This document shows, one piece after another, positions 44,511 to 52,561 of a stretch of 64,000 bases of DNA. A program made the position numbers and the translations under genes. The DNA is from an uncultured Akkermansia sp. (lineage in GTDB: Bacteria > Verrucomicrobiota > Verrucomicrobiia > Verrucomicrobiales > Akkermansiaceae). The DNA is taken from positions 1 to 64,000 of the forward strand of contig CANQSS010000002.1 of NCBI GenBank assembly GCA_947626545.1, in the 5' to 3' direction. The number at the start of each line of letters is the position of its first letter. The first letter of the stretch is position 1. The notes under the pieces were generated by a model. The model saw only the letters and a program-made list of their open reading frames with translations, had not been told where the DNA came from and searched no databases.

Positions 44511-45260
44511 ATGAATACGACAGACAAACCCGAGACACGCAACATTCACTGGGGACCAATTGTGCAAGACATGGTGATCCTGATGGGAGTGATGGGGTTG
44601 CTGGGCTACCTGAGCAGTTTGGTGATGGAGATATTTGAAACAAAGGCGGTAACGGATTCCCTCGTCTCTCTCATCCGCAAGGAAGATGTGAAAGATGGTC
44701 GCGACCTCCCCTTTGCCCGCGAGCTAGCTCACGGTATTGCACAGCATGCAGACTTTGTCAACACGCGCGACAACACCGGACGTACTCCGCTCATGTGGAC
44801 GGTGTATGTGAACTTTAACGACCCCGCCGAAACGAAGAAAAAGGATCAAACGCGCCTTTTCTACCTTGATGCCCTGCTTTCTGTCCCGGGTATCCGCATG
44901 AACGAACGTGACAACGACGGTTTCACTGCGCTTCACTGGGCGGCTTGGAGTGGATTGCCCGCATGCACGGAAAAGTTAGTGAAGGCAGGACTGGATATCA
45001 ATGCGGGGGAAAACTCCGGCTTTACACCTCTCATGCTGGCCGCTATGCGTGGCAATGCAGAAACCGTGCAGAAGCTGCTGCAACTGGGGGCCGATGCAAC
45101 CCGCACCCGCGCCAATGGAGATACCGCAGCGAGTTTGGCTGAAAGTCGCGGCGATGCCTACCACAAACGCGATTCGAGCGTTTACACTTTGCTCTATTCT
45201 GAACACAGGGACGCCGATTATAACCGGGTGCGCAAACTGCTGCCTGCTGCGGAAAAGTAA
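44511..45260 (+). CDS. Membrane-anchored ankyrin-repeat protein
   Basis: The 249-residue protein has one transmembrane segment near the N-terminus (IVQDMVILMGVMGLLGYLSSLVME). At least four ankyrin repeats follow (TRDNTGRTPLMWTVYVN, ERDNDGFTALHWAAWSGLPACTEKLVKAGLDIN, AGENSGFTPLMLAAMRGNAETVQKLLQLGADAT, TRANGDTAASLAESRGD). It probably mediates protein contacts at the membrane. It starts 20 bp after the transporter gene, so the two may be linked in function, but no partner is known. Confidence 0.85.
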   Translation: MNTTDKPETRNIHWGPIVQDMVILMGVMGLLGYLSSLVMEIFETKAVTDSLVSLIRKEDVKDGRDLPFARELAHGIAQHADFVNTRDNTGRTPLMWTVYVNFNDPAETKKKDQTRLFYLDALLSVPGIRMNERDNDGFTALHWAAWSGLPACTEKLVKAGLDINAGENSGFTPLMLAAMRGNAETVQKLLQLGADATRTRANGDTAASLAESRGDAYHKRDSSVYTLLYSEHRDADYNRVRKLLPAAEK

Positions 45261-45319
45261 TCTCAGCCCCACAATCATACATCGTACATCGTACTTCATA
45301 CATAGGCGCCGCTAGGCGC

Positions 45320-46516
45320 CTACAGCACATCCCCCCACTCCGGCAGAGGCTGGGTTTTTGAAAGGCCGCAAATGTGATCCACCAAGCGATCCCATTCCTT
45401 ACGCCCTTGCAGAATTTCGATGCGGATGCGCAGGAAGAAGAGGGGTACATCCATTTCTTCCGGCTTCAAAAACCGTACGGCATCCTTTTCTGTGGTCACG
45501 ATGAAATCGATGGCCCGATCGGCACAACGCTGCACAAAGGCCTCCATCTCTGCTTGGTCAAACCAATGATGGTCGGGGTAGCGGCGTCGTATCTCAATGT
45601 GCGCTCCCTGCTGCTCCACAAGCGTCTCAAAACTTTCCGGTCGAGCAATGCCGCTCAGGCAGGCCACATATTTATCCTTGATCGCGGTCAACGGCATCTT
45701 CTCCCCGGTGAAAACATTTTCCAAGTAATCCGGCGTGTGATTTGTCACGATAATATCAGCCACCTTGTTGTAGCGGCGTATGGTAGCAATGAGTTCATCC
45801 TGTGGCTTGCCCCCACTCTTAGTCAGGATGATGTAGTCCGCTCGCGCCAACGATCCTCGAGGCTCGCGCATGGTACCGCGCGGCAACAACGCCCCTGTGC
45901 CAAACGGAAACCCGCAATCTACCAGCACCACGTCAATTTCATGCCGAAGCTTGAGATACTGCATGCCGTCATCCAATATCAAGGTGTTGCATCCCAGCTG
46001 CTCAATGGCAAAAATACCCGACTTTACACGATCTTTATCCACCAGCACGGCGACTCCATCCAAATTCCGTGCCAGCATAAACGGTTCATCACCAGCATAG
46101 AGCGGAGAAAGATAGCGGGTACTCCCATCGCTGGCTATTTTCGGGATATTTCGCACCCGCCGTCCGTTTACATCTTTCCATATCTGTGGTTTAGATAAGT
46201 CCGCGCTCTTGTATCCACGCGTCAGAATAGCGCATTTTCGCCCTCGCGCCGCCAACGTGCCCGCCAAAAACTCGACCACCGGGGTTTTCCCCGTTCCCCC
46301 TGCCGTGATATTCCCAACACTCACCACAAATGTTCCCAGGTAATGTACCGTGCACAGTCGCCGCCGAAAAAGGAAAAGCCGCGCCTTCACGATGATGTAG
46401 AAAAACCAGCTGGCCACACGCAGCGCACAGCGCATACTCCACGCTCGAAATCCGTGCGCTCGGTTGAATATCACATCCGTCCCCCACTCCTCCAGCTCAT
46501 CCATACGTGACTTCAT
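45320..46516 (-). CDS. lpxK: Tetraacyldisaccharide 4'-kinase
   Basis: LpxK phosphorylates the lipid A precursor DSMP at the inner membrane. The 398-residue protein has an N-terminal membrane-associated helix (ALRVASWFFYIIVKARLFLF), the ATP site VVSVGNITAGGTGKTPVVEFLA (Walker A), LTRGYKSADLS, AGDEPFMLARNL and DDGMQYLKLRHEIDVVLVD with the catalytic Asp region. A C-terminal ATTEKDAVR-like segment (VTTEKDAVRF) follows. ATG at 46516, with GAGG 8 nt upstream, is preferred over 46537. It confirms a lipid A-containing outer membrane. Confidence 0.93.
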   Translation of the reverse strand: MKSRMDELEEWGTDVIFNRAHGFRAWSMRCALRVASWFFYIIVKARLFLFRRRLCTVHYLGTFVVSVGNITAGGTGKTPVVEFLAGTLAARGRKCAILTRGYKSADLSKPQIWKDVNGRRVRNIPKIASDGSTRYLSPLYAGDEPFMLARNLDGVAVLVDKDRVKSGIFAIEQLGCNTLILDDGMQYLKLRHEIDVVLVDCGFPFGTGALLPRGTMREPRGSLARADYIILTKSGGKPQDELIATIRRYNKVADIIVTNHTPDYLENVFTGEKMPLTAIKDKYVACLSGIARPESFETLVEQQGAHIEIRRRYPDHHWFDQAEMEAFVQRCADRAIDFIVTTEKDAVRFLKPEEMDVPLFFLRIRIEILQGRKEWDRLVDHICGLSKTQPLPEWGDVL

Positions 46517-46538
46517 GCCGCCCTCATCATACCCCATC

Positions 46539-46811
46539 CCTCCTCAGATTGTCAAGTTGACAATTCGTAAATCCTAAATCATAAAAGGCAAACGCATTTG
46601 GATAAAGTCGAAAAATAGAGAAAATTTCGCAAATCATGAATAGGCGTCCCCTCCCCCCGTCCCTTTGTAACTACGCCCACGCACGGTTCTATCACATCCC
46701 CTCGCTCCCGCTTCACATCCCGCGCAACGCGCGCTCACTTCCCAAATCGTACATCGTACATCGTACATCGAAAATCGTACATAGGCAAACGCATTTCCCA
46801 ATGCGTTTGCC
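46539..46811. repeat. Repeat cluster upstream of the 98-residue gene
   Basis: It contains a half hairpin (GGCAAACGCATT, 46587-46598) with the AATAGAGAAAA motif, a family B mosaic with GCGCGCTCAC and TACATCGTACATCGTACATCG words (46750-46780), and a complete hairpin with loop TCCC (46784-46811). No gene is present between lpxK and 46859 other than the promoter at 46824. Confidence 0.75.
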
Positions 46812-46823
46812 TTGGGCGTTTAC

Positions 46824-46852
46824 TTGACAGGCGGGACAAGCTTCGCTAGAAT
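46824..46852 (+). promoter_or_regulatory. Consensus promoter, leaderless
   Basis: TTGACA (46824-46829), 17 bp, TAGAAT (46847-46852), 6 nt, ATG at 46859. The strength of this match is the main support that the small gene is real. Confidence 0.8.
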
Positions 46853-46858
46853 GCGCGC

Positions 46859-47155
46859 ATGACGACTCCGGCTATGACCATCGATCGCGAACAACTGAAA
46901 AAAGCAATTTTTGAGCAATGTTCACTCAGCCCGCAAGATGGCATTTTCGCAATGCGGAACGGAGAAATCAAGTGTGCCCGACGAAACGATGCAGGCGTGC
47001 TCTGCGAGCTTATCAGCGGAGTCGAGCTGGGACGCATGCTTGCAGGGGATGCCATGTTTTCGTACAGCGAAGCGGAGCTTGCCAAATGGGTGAACAATAT
47101 GGACCTGACCCCTTTGCAAGCGAAACTGGACTCGGCTCAAGGCAAACACATTTGA
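46859..47155 (+). CDS. Small cytoplasmic protein, unknown function
   Basis: The 98-residue product is soluble and mostly helical (TIDREQLKKAIFEQCSLSPQDGIFAMRNGEIKCARRNDAGVLCELISGVELGRMLAGDAMFSYSEAELAKWVNNMDLTPLQAKL). Its promoter is near consensus and the message should be leaderless. The C-terminus, GKHI then TGA, is encoded by a half hairpin repeat (47140-47155), so a repeat insertion seems to have set the stop codon. No family recognised. Confidence 0.7.
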   Translation: MTTPAMTIDREQLKKAIFEQCSLSPQDGIFAMRNGEIKCARRNDAGVLCELISGVELGRMLAGDAMFSYSEAELAKWVNNMDLTPLQAKLDSAQGKHI

Positions 47156-47351
47156 GTGAAGTGAGAAAAGTAGAGAAAATTCTCCAGGCAATGGATCAAG
47201 CCTAATCACGTTCATCTTCGAACACGAATTTCCCGAATCGTACATAGGCGTCGCCAGGCGAAATTCCCGCGCCTCCGGCGCGCTATAATCCAAATCGTAC
47301 ATCGTACATCGAAAATCGTACATAGCAAACGCATTTACTAATGCGTTTGCT
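47140..47351. repeat. Repeat cluster between the small gene and tatA
   Basis: It has a half hairpin plus GAGAAAAGTAGAGAAAATTC (47161-47180), a CGCGCCTCCGGCGCG hairpin (about 47270-47284), TACATCGTACATCG words, then a complete hairpin AGCAAACGCATT with AATGCGTTTGCT (47324-47351). In the last one the closing G:C pair is replaced by A:T on both sides. Confidence 0.75.
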
Positions 47352-47360
47352 CCGGTGTAC

Positions 47361-47633
47361 TCAGGCCTGTTTCTTTTCTGAGTCCTCAGGGGTGTTGCGG
47401 GCAACTTGGGCCTCCGCCTCCGGAGAATTGTCGTCTTGGGAATTTGTGGGAGAAGGGTGCTCAGCATTCATGAGCTCTCGCTCAAAATCGCGTTTTGCCT
47501 GGCGCAGAATCCCCAAGCTTTTTCCCAAGTTACGGGCAATTTCCGGCAGGCGTGATGCACCAAAAACAACTAGACAAATAATTGCCAGTATAAACCACTG
47601 GGTAGGGGATCCGAGATAGGCAAGCATCTGCAT
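47361..47633 (-). CDS. tatA: TatA/TatE-type twin-arginine translocation protein
   Basis: TatA forms the conducting part of the Tat pathway in the inner membrane. The 90-residue protein has the short N-terminal helix (SPTQWFILAIICLVVFGASRLPEIARNLGKSLGILRQAKRDFERE) with the FG hinge and the amphipathic helix. A disordered acidic tail follows. The hinge sequence FGASRLPEIARNLGKSLG is diagnostic for TatA/B. ATG at 47633 is set by a promoter ending 6 nt upstream. No tatB/C is nearby. Confidence 0.92.
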   Translation of the reverse strand: MQMLAYLGSPTQWFILAIICLVVFGASRLPEIARNLGKSLGILRQAKRDFERELMNAEHPSPTNSQDDNSPEAEAQVARNTPEDSEKKQA

Positions 47634-47639
47634 GCCGCT

Positions 47640-47668
47640 ATTCTACGCGATGGCGTTCATCATGTCAA
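47640..47668 (-). promoter_or_regulatory. Promoter of tatA, leaderless
   Basis: On the minus strand TTGACA (47663-47668), 17 bp, TAGAAT (47640-47645), then 6 nt to the ATG at 47633. Confidence 0.8.
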
Positions 47669-47750
47669 GTGGATGAAAATCGCCCGCGGAAATCAATGTT
47701 TTTGCTTGCTAAGCTCCCTAATTTGTGTTTTATTAGCACCCGTTCACACC

Positions 47751-48248
47751 ATGAAGTCATACACCATCTTTGAGAAGATCGACGAAGAGACGCTCAACGT
47801 CTTTTTGGAATGGATGCGTAATCAGGAGCGCAACGTGTACCGCGCCGCTGTGTCTGAGTTGGCCGCGCTAAAAAAATTGCGTCCCCTCTACGTCCGGCAG
47901 AAGCCTGTGGCAGAGCAATTTGCCTGGCTCAAGAAGATGCTCGCGTGGAAGCCGGCAGAAACTATCGGCGATCACTTGTTGCAGGTGTGGCTAGTGCGCA
48001 AACATACAGAGATGCTCGTGTCCTTCCTCAATACGCTGGGGATTGAGCACAACGGCCAAGGGGTGGTAGATAATTTGCCCGACTCGCTCGACCCCGAAAA
48101 ACTGAAAAAGGGTGTGGACGATCTTTTCGAGAAGTACCCGGCGGGCACGGTGTCTCTCTACCTGCACATGTTCCAGAATCAAACACCGGATGGCTGGACT
48201 GAGCTGCAGGAGATTTTGGACACGGATCCTCGCATCACGCTGCGCTAA
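47751..48248 (+). CDS. Helical cytoplasmic protein, unknown function
   Basis: The 165-residue product MKSYTIFEKIDEETLNVFLEWMRNQERNVYRAAVSELAALKKLRPLYV is soluble and helix-rich, with no signal or Cys. An upstream in-frame ATG at 47673 gives a pseudo-signal but lies before the likely promoter (TATTAG near 47735), so 47751 is used. It is the first gene of a possible operon with tadA and ybeY (18-bp gap). I do not recognise the family. Confidence 0.7.
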   Translation: MKSYTIFEKIDEETLNVFLEWMRNQERNVYRAAVSELAALKKLRPLYVRQKPVAEQFAWLKKMLAWKPAETIGDHLLQVWLVRKHTEMLVSFLNTLGIEHNGQGVVDNLPDSLDPEKLKKGVDDLFEKYPAGTVSLYLHMFQNQTPDGWTELQEILDTDPRITLR

Positions 48249-48266
48249 TTCCTGCCGCTGCTCTGC

Positions 48267-48755
48267 ATGACCGAGGACGAGCAATTCATGCAGCAGGCGC
48301 TGCAGGAGGCCGCCAAGGCAGAGCGCGCCGGTGAAGTGCCTTGTGGCTGCGTGATTGTGAAGGAAGGAAAGATCATAGCGCGCGGCTGGAACCAGGTGGA
48401 AACGCTGAAGGATGCCACCGCGCATGCGGAGATGATTGCCCTCACTGCCGCAGAGGCTGCCGTGGGTGATTGGCGTTTGGAAGGGTGCACGGTTTATGTG
48501 ACCAAAGAGCCCTGCCCCATGTGCGCGGGTGCGCTGGTGCATTGTCGTCCCTCCCGCGTGGTATTCGGCATGGCCGATCCGAAGGGAGGCGCCTGCGGCG
48601 GGTGGATCAATCTGTTGGACAGCAATCCGCCGCTTAATCACAAATGCCCGGTAGTGGGTGGGGTGCTCTCAGAGCAATGCAGCGAGCAATTTCGTGGCTT
48701 TTTTCGCCAAGCGAGAGCTCTGCAAAAGCAGGACCAACCTGCGCAACCGCTATGA
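48267..48755 (+). CDS. tadA: tRNA-specific adenosine deaminase TadA-like
   Basis: It deaminates adenosine 34 to inosine in tRNA-Arg(ACG). The 162-residue protein has the zinc site His53-Ala-Glu55 (TAHAEMIAL) and Cys83-x2-Cys86 (EPCPMCAGAL), with Glu55 as proton shuttle. The tail RVVFGMADPKGGACGGWINLLDSNPPLNHKCPVVGGVLSEQCSEQFRGFFRQAR matches TadA rather than guanine deaminase. Its stop overlaps the ATG of ybeY by 4 bp. Confidence 0.9.
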   Translation: MTEDEQFMQQALQEAAKAERAGEVPCGCVIVKEGKIIARGWNQVETLKDATAHAEMIALTAAEAAVGDWRLEGCTVYVTKEPCPMCAGALVHCRPSRVVFGMADPKGGACGGWINLLDSNPPLNHKCPVVGGVLSEQCSEQFRGFFRQARALQKQDQPAQPL

Positions 48756-49246
48756 TCCCTCGCCTCGGCATTTTTCTTCATGGCTCTCCGGCCTGGCCTA
48801 CGGAGCAATGGATATCCTCCTGCGAGCATGTCTTGCTGCAGCTTTTGCCGGATCTGCTGGCTGCCCCGCGCGGGCCGCAGCACGTGCTCTCCACGTTGCA
48901 ACATATCGAGGTCTCGCTGGTGGATGATGCCACCATCGCAGGCGTGCATGCCGAATTCCTCAATGACCCGACGGCCACAGACGTCATCACTTTTCCATAC
49001 GGAGAAATCATTGTGAGCTACGAGACTGCCGCCCGCTACGCCGCGCAACACGACATCCCCGAACCGGAGGAGCTCCTGCGCTACATCGTGCACGGTCTCA
49101 CCCACCTGCACGGATACACTGACACTACGCCGGCAGAACGCGAGGCTCTTTTCGCGGTGCAAGAGCACTTCATGAACCGCTGTCTCTGCTCCCCCGACTC
49201 CGTCCAATTTATTGCGACAACCTCCAAGGCAAACGCATCTGAATAA
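48752..49246 (+). CDS. ybeY: YbeY, rRNA-maturation endoribonuclease, with altered metal site
   Basis: YbeY acts in 16S rRNA 3'-end maturation and ribosome quality control. The 164-residue protein has VSLVDDATIAGVHAEFLNDPTATDVITFPYGEI, matching the family, and the metal motif HGLTHLHGYTD. The family motif is HGxLHLxGYDH: His114 and His118 are kept, but the third ligand His is Asp124. It is translationally coupled to tadA. The last residues (SKANASE and the stop) are encoded by a half hairpin repeat (49229-49246). Confidence 0.87.
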   Translation: MIPRLGIFLHGSPAWPTEQWISSCEHVLLQLLPDLLAAPRGPQHVLSTLQHIEVSLVDDATIAGVHAEFLNDPTATDVITFPYGEIIVSYETAARYAAQHDIPEPEELLRYIVHGLTHLHGYTDTTPAEREALFAVQEHFMNRCLCSPDSVQFIATTSKANASE

Positions 49247-49384
49247 GACGCAAAGGGTAAAGAAAATTCCTAAATCGTTCATAGGCGCCGCCAAGCACCC
49301 CCGCCCCCCCGTGCCGCAGGCGCGCGAACTTTTCAATCGTACATCGTACTTCGTACATAGCAAACGCATTTCCTAATGCGTTTC
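49229..49384. repeat. Repeat cluster between convergent ybeY and aroC
   Basis: Half hairpin at 49229-49240 inside the ybeY 3' end, a GCCGCAGGCGCGCGAA block, TCGTACATCGTACTTCGTAC words, then hairpin AGCAAACGCATT / AATGCGTTTCG (49359-49384). The right arm forms the end and stop codon of aroC. Confidence 0.75.
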
Positions 49385-50470
49385 GAAGCCGCATTGCGCC
49401 CGCTGGCGCAGTAAATGATCCATCAACGTCAGCCTCGCCATAGCTTCCACGATGGGTACCGCGCGCGGCAGGACGCAGGGGTCATGCCGCCCTTTGCCAC
49501 GGAGAACGGCGGGCTGGTGCGTATCCGTCACTGTCTCCTGCTCGGTCATAATGGTGGCGGTTGGTTTGAAAGCGAGTCGCATCAGGATATCCTCGCCATT
49601 GCTGATACCACCCTGAATGCCGCCGGAGTTGTTCGTGCGCGTGCGCACTTGGTCGCCGCTCATGTAAAATGCGTCGTTGTGCTGCGAGCCCGTCAGCAGA
49701 GCCGCGCGGAAACCGCTCCCCACCTCAAACCCTTTGCACGCGGGTATGCTCAGCATGGCGTGACCGAGCGTGGCTTCCAACTTGTCGAAAACGGGATCAC
49801 CCAACCCCACCGGTACGTGCCGCACAACGCATGCCACCACGCCGCCCAAGGAGTCTCCTTTGCTGCGCGCTTCGATAATGGCGCGCTGCATATCCCCAGC
49901 CACGGCGAGATCAGCCGTGCGCACGGGATTGGCTTCTACCACACATCCTTGTACCTGCTGCGCAGGCAACGTACAGTGTATGTCGCCCACCTGCTCCACC
50001 CACGCCAGCACCTCCAGCTCCGGGCAGAGTTGCGCGAGCGCCGCCTTGGCCACAGCCCCGGCTGCCACGCGCCCGATGGTTTCCCGTGCGCTTGCTCGTC
50101 CACCGCCAGCCCACGCACGTATGCCGTATTTTGCATCGTACGTGTAATCTGCGTGCGAGGGGCGATAGGTGTGCTGCATCTCGTCATAGGCAGAGCTGCG
50201 CGCATCTGCATTGCGCACCAAAATGGCGATGGGCGTTCCCAGCGTCAGCCCGTCATCGCTCACGCCGCTGAGGATTTCCGGCGTGTCACTTTCCTTGCGC
50301 GGGGTCGTCAATTCGCTCTGCCCCGGCCGCCGACGGGCAAGCTCCGCGCCTACGGTTTCTACGGTGAGCGGCACCCGCGGCGGGCACCCATCTATCACCA
50401 CGCCAACCCCCGCCCCGTGGGACTCGCCCCACGTGCTGACTCGAAAAAGCTCTCCGAATGTACTCGACAT
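49373..50470 (-). CDS. aroC: Chorismate synthase
   Basis: It makes chorismate from EPSP, the last common step of aromatic synthesis, using reduced FMN. The 365-residue protein has [76 protein letters not shown] and [24 protein letters not shown] at 50470 follows a TTGCTT-17-TATGAT promoter; the frame extends further upstream but across a repeat. The C-terminus (FETH, stop TAG) is encoded inside a hairpin repeat arm. Confidence 0.96.
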   Translation of the reverse strand: MSSTFGELFRVSTWGESHGAGVGVVIDGCPPRVPLTVETVGAELARRRPGQSELTTPRKESDTPEILSGVSDDGLTLGTPIAILVRNADARSSAYDEMQHTYRPSHADYTYDAKYGIRAWAGGGRASARETIGRVAAGAVAKAALAQLCPELEVLAWVEQVGDIHCTLPAQQVQGCVVEANPVRTADLAVAGDMQRAIIEARSKGDSLGGVVACVVRHVPVGLGDPVFDKLEATLGHAMLSIPACKGFEVGSGFRAALLTGSQHNDAFYMSGDQVRTRTNNSGGIQGGISNGEDILMRLAFKPTATIMTEQETVTDTHQPAVLRGKGRHDPCVLPRAVPIVEAMARLTLMDHLLRQRAQCGFETH

Positions 50471-50485
50471 ATTCTTGATGCCTTT

Positions 50486-50514
50486 ATCATAGCGCAGAAC
50501 TACAACATAAGCAA
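50486..50514 (-). promoter_or_regulatory. Promoter of aroC
   Basis: On the minus strand TTGCTT (50509-50514), 17 bp, TATGAT (50486-50491). The ATG is 15 nt past the -10, giving a leader of about 8 nt. Confidence 0.65.
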
Positions 50515-50524
50515 GGAAAACACC

Positions 50525-50640
50525 AGCAAACGCATTGGAAATGCGTTTGCCATGCACGACGAAGGCAGACGGGGTCTGCCCATGTACGTTGTACGATGTA
50601 CGATTTGGAAATTCGTGCGCCTGCGGCGCGAAAGGTAAAT
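50525..50640. repeat. Hairpin plus family B mosaic
   Basis: Hairpin AGCAAACGCATT, loop GGA, AATGCGTTTGCC (50525-50551), then GGCAGACGGGGTCTGCC (a small hairpin, 50565-50581), TACGTTGTACGATGTACGAT words and a GCGCCTGCGGCGCG hairpin (50609-50622). Confidence 0.72.
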
Positions 50641-50656
50641 TCGAGGATAACGGGAA

Positions 50657-51247
50657 TTATTCTCGCAAGATATCTTTCTCGCTCAATCTCCCGCCGTCAT
50701 TCCATGCGCCAAACATCTCGCCACGGCGGGTGAAATCAATAAACTTTGCAAGACGCCGGGCGAAGAGATCCGGCTGCTTGCGTTTGATCTGAATGGTATC
50801 AATGCGCACGCGACGGTACAGCTCCGGGAAAGAGCGAAAATTCCGCCACACGACTTGATCGGCACGCAACGTTGCCAGGACATCTTCGGCAATGCAGAAG
50901 CGCCGCGCGCGGGACAACGCTTCGCTGCCGGCAGGTGTCATAAGGCCGAGGCGGATCAGGCGAGCGCAACGAGCTTTGTTGAGTTCACTCCAGTTGGAAG
51001 CGGAACCCGGGCGGCGGGGAGAAAAGCGCTGCCGGGTCACCCCATCCTCCATACGCCGCACCACGCTGTCAATCCACCCGAAGCACAACGCCTCTTCCAC
51101 GGCATCCAGATAGGACAGAGCAACCGGTGCGGCCTGAGCGACCCGTGTCACCTGCACCCAGCATTCTCGGGCGTGCGCAGCATGCTGAAGGTACCAATGC
51201 CGCAAACCTGCGCGGTCCAACCCATCCAATTTGGCAGACAAAGCCAT
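50657..51247 (-). CDS. YdeI/OmpD-associated (YdeI-like) family protein
   Basis: The 196-residue protein contains YLDAVEEALCFGWIDSVVRRMEDGVTRQRFSPRRPGSASNWSELNKARCARLIRLGLMTPAG. This is the signature of the YdeI/OmdA family (conserved LCFGWID, RFSPR and WS..N). Members are linked to stress or antimicrobial-peptide tolerance in some bacteria, but the molecular activity is not established. It is a single gene between repeat blocks with no clear promoter match. Confidence 0.82.
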   Translation of the reverse strand: MALSAKLDGLDRAGLRHWYLQHAAHARECWVQVTRVAQAAPVALSYLDAVEEALCFGWIDSVVRRMEDGVTRQRFSPRRPGSASNWSELNKARCARLIRLGLMTPAGSEALSRARRFCIAEDVLATLRADQVVWRNFRSFPELYRRVRIDTIQIKRKQPDLFARRLAKFIDFTRRGEMFGAWNDGGRLSEKDILRE

Positions 51248-51331
51248 ATGCCATTCACGATTTACGATTTACGATTTACGATTTGCAAAGTTCCCGCGCT
51301 TGCGCGCGAAATTTTTAGTGCGTTTGCCGTG
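51248..51331. repeat. Family B repeat with TACGATT words
   Basis: Four ACGATTTACGATTT-type words (51257-51283) are followed by the CCCGCGCTTGCGCGCGAA hairpin (51292-51309) and a half hairpin AGTGCGTTTGCC. It separates the YdeI-like gene from the plsX 3' end. Confidence 0.75.
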
Positions 51332-52369
51332 TTAGTTGGCACGGTTGGCGGCGTTGATTTTCGCCATGGACTCCATAATGCGATCGTTCACGCTGTGGAG
51401 CAGCATACCGTCCGCCATGCGGCAAGCGTTCAGGATGGCGGTGGCATTTGCGGAGCCGTGGGCGATGATGGACACGCCATTCACGCCCATGAGCGGGCAA
51501 CCACCCACGCTGTCCGCGCTCATACTCGTTGCGATGCGGCGGAAGACCTTACTCATGGCGAGTGCGCCGAGCATGGCAAGGGGACTCTCCTTGATGCCGG
51601 CCTTGAGCCAGTGCGAAAAAGCTTTGGCAGTAGCCTCCACGCTTTTGAGCAGGATATTCCCCGTAAAGCCGTCAGTGAGAGCCACATCAAGCTCCGTTTC
51701 GAAGAGATCGTGTCCTTCGCAATTACCGGTATAGTTGAAGGGGAGCAGTTCCCTCTCATTGAGACCTTGCAACAGGTGGTGCGCCTCTTTGGAGAACTCG
51801 CTGCCTTTGCAGTCTTCGGTGCCATTGCTCATCACCGCCACATTCGGCATGGGGCGGCTGTAGATATAGCGTGCCATCATGGCGGACATGACCGCATAGC
51901 CCACCAAGTGGCTGGGCTTGGCATCGGGATTGGCCCCTGTATCGCTCACCAACACATAGCCATGGACGCTAGGCATGGGGGAGACAATGCCGGCGCGCTC
52001 TATGCCTTCCAGCAGGCGCAGCTTGATGGTACTGGCCGCCACGGCGGCTCCCGTGTTACCGGCGGATACCACAGCATCGCATCCTCCACTCTTCACAAGA
52101 TCGACAGCCATGCTCATGGAAGAGTTTTTCTTCTGGCGCACGGCAGCCAGACCACTCTCTTCCATGGACACTACCTCCGGCGCATGCAGAATTTCGATTC
52201 GAGGATTTGAGCCGATGCCGGACGCATCGCACGCACGGCGCAGGGTCGTTTCATCGCCCACCAAGTAGAGTTTCTCGAGAGAGCTGAGATGCTCCAGCGC
52301 CAGCTTCGCACCATCAATATTGATTTGCGGTGCGTTATCACCACCCATGGCATCCAATGCAAGTTTCAT
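51332..52369 (-). CDS. plsX: Phosphate acyltransferase PlsX
   Basis: PlsX converts acyl-ACP to acyl-phosphate for phospholipid synthesis. The 345-residue protein starts MKLALDAMGGDNAP and has SMSMAVDLVKSGGCDAVVSAGNTGAAVAAS, DTGANPDAKPSHLVGYAVMS, NGTEDCKGSE, DVALTDGFTGNILLKSVEA and GGCPLMGVNGVSIIAHGSANA, all standard. A TTGACA-16-TAGAGT promoter (52402-52429) lies about 32 nt upstream. The usual neighbours rpmF and fabH are absent. Confidence 0.96.
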   Translation of the reverse strand: MKLALDAMGGDNAPQINIDGAKLALEHLSSLEKLYLVGDETTLRRACDASGIGSNPRIEILHAPEVVSMEESGLAAVRQKKNSSMSMAVDLVKSGGCDAVVSAGNTGAAVAASTIKLRLLEGIERAGIVSPMPSVHGYVLVSDTGANPDAKPSHLVGYAVMSAMMARYIYSRPMPNVAVMSNGTEDCKGSEFSKEAHHLLQGLNERELLPFNYTGNCEGHDLFETELDVALTDGFTGNILLKSVEATAKAFSHWLKAGIKESPLAMLGALAMSKVFRRIATSMSADSVGGCPLMGVNGVSIIAHGSANATAILNACRMADGMLLHSVNDRIMESMAKINAANRAN

Positions 52370-52401
52370 GATTCCGCTAGGCTGCTAGACTGCTTGAGCG
52401 T

Positions 52402-52429
52402 ACTCTACCATCCCACGCAAAAATGTCAA
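52402..52429 (-). promoter_or_regulatory. Promoter of plsX
   Basis: On the minus strand TTGACA (52424-52429), 16 bp, TAGAGT (52402-52407). Confidence 0.6.
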
Positions 52430-52439
52430 TGAAAAAGAA

Positions 52440-52500
52440 GAGAGAGCCTGACCATTTACGATTTACGTGCAAAATCCCCGCGCTTGCGCGCGAACTGGCT
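52440..52500. repeat. Short family B repeat
   Basis: CATTTACGATTTACG, then CCCCGCGCTTGCGCGCGAA (52477-52495), the same hairpin as at 51292 and 53680. Confidence 0.7.
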
Positions 52501-52524
52501 GATGGCTGTGAGGTCAATTTTTTC

Positions 52525-52553
52525 TTGCTTTTTCGATCCGCTTCGCTTACTAA
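52525..52553 (+). promoter_or_regulatory. Promoter of agmatine deiminase, leaderless
   Basis: TTGCTT (52525-52530), 17 bp, TACTAA (52548-52553), then 8 nt to the ATG at 52562. The earlier ATG at 52553 overlaps the -10, so 52562 is preferred. Confidence 0.6.
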
Positions 52554-52561
52554 TGAGTCGT

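Noticed and set aside
45374-46198. 274-codon open frame opposite lpxK
   Set aside because: Antisense to a well-conserved gene, with no recognisable protein features.
50855-52210. 451-codon open frame opposite plsX and the YdeI-like gene
   Set aside because: It spans two convincing genes on the other strand and the repeat between them; His-rich product without motifs.
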